Made by a program: the position numbers and the translations under genes. A stretch of DNA of 7,535 bases from Dehalococcoidia bacterium (GTDB lineage: Bacteria > Chloroflexota > Dehalococcoidia > SHYD01 > SHYC01): NCBI GenBank assembly GCA_016844365.1, contig JAENIT010000024.1, positions 1 through 7,535 of the forward strand, in the 5' to 3' direction. Numbering within the stretch: the stretch's first letter is position 1; each line of letters opens with the position of its first letter. The notes beneath the pieces were generated by a model. The model was not told where the DNA came from, ran no database searches, and saw only the letters and a list, made by a program, of their open reading frames with translations. Shown here piece after piece: positions 5,655-7,535 of this stretch.

Positions 5655-7535
<1,881 letters not shown>

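Overview
The window looks like bacterial chromosome from the Chloroflexota, probably near the Dehalococcoidia. The reasons are the variant form of its PRPP synthetase, an acidic/aromatic insertion in SecA that I associate with that phylum, and the adjacency of prs and secA. This placement comes from recalled family patterns, not from a search, and is moderately secure.

Layout. Left part (1-3843, accessory in character): the 3' end of an unrecognised plus-strand gene (3-344); about 400 bp without a gene (345-750), crowded with a GGACT/AGTCC word and holding a good sigma-70-type promoter; a plus-strand DUF5343-type gene with an AT-hook-like tail (751-1437); and, convergent with it, a large minus-strand gene for a secreted right-handed beta-helix (pectate-lyase-3-like) protein with two C-terminal fibronectin-III-like domains (1480-3843). 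A divergent intergenic stretch of about 305 bp (3844-4148) separates this from the right part. Right part (4149-7535): a tight plus-strand cluster of prs (PRPP synthetase), a RelB-like antitoxin, a RelE/ParE-family toxin, and secA, which runs off the right edge with 627 codons present.

The most striking point is how the toxin-antitoxin pair sits between two housekeeping genes. The last ten codons, stop codon and embedded Shine-Dalgarno sequence of prs occur twice, as a 33-bp direct repeat (31/33 identical, both differences synonymous) at 5067-5099 and 5618-5650. The copies bracket the toxin-antitoxin genes exactly. Thus prs keeps an intact C-terminus, the antitoxin uses the first copy of the ribosome binding site, and secA uses the second. 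This is the footprint expected if a small cassette entered the prs 3' end and rebuilt the gene end, leaving the pair in the transcription unit of two essential genes.

The second notable point is the 345-750 region: nine GGACT/AGTCC words in about 300 bp. Three share the longer form TGGACTA, spaced 22 and 44 bp apart around the promoter of the DUF5343-type gene, which suggests an operator array.
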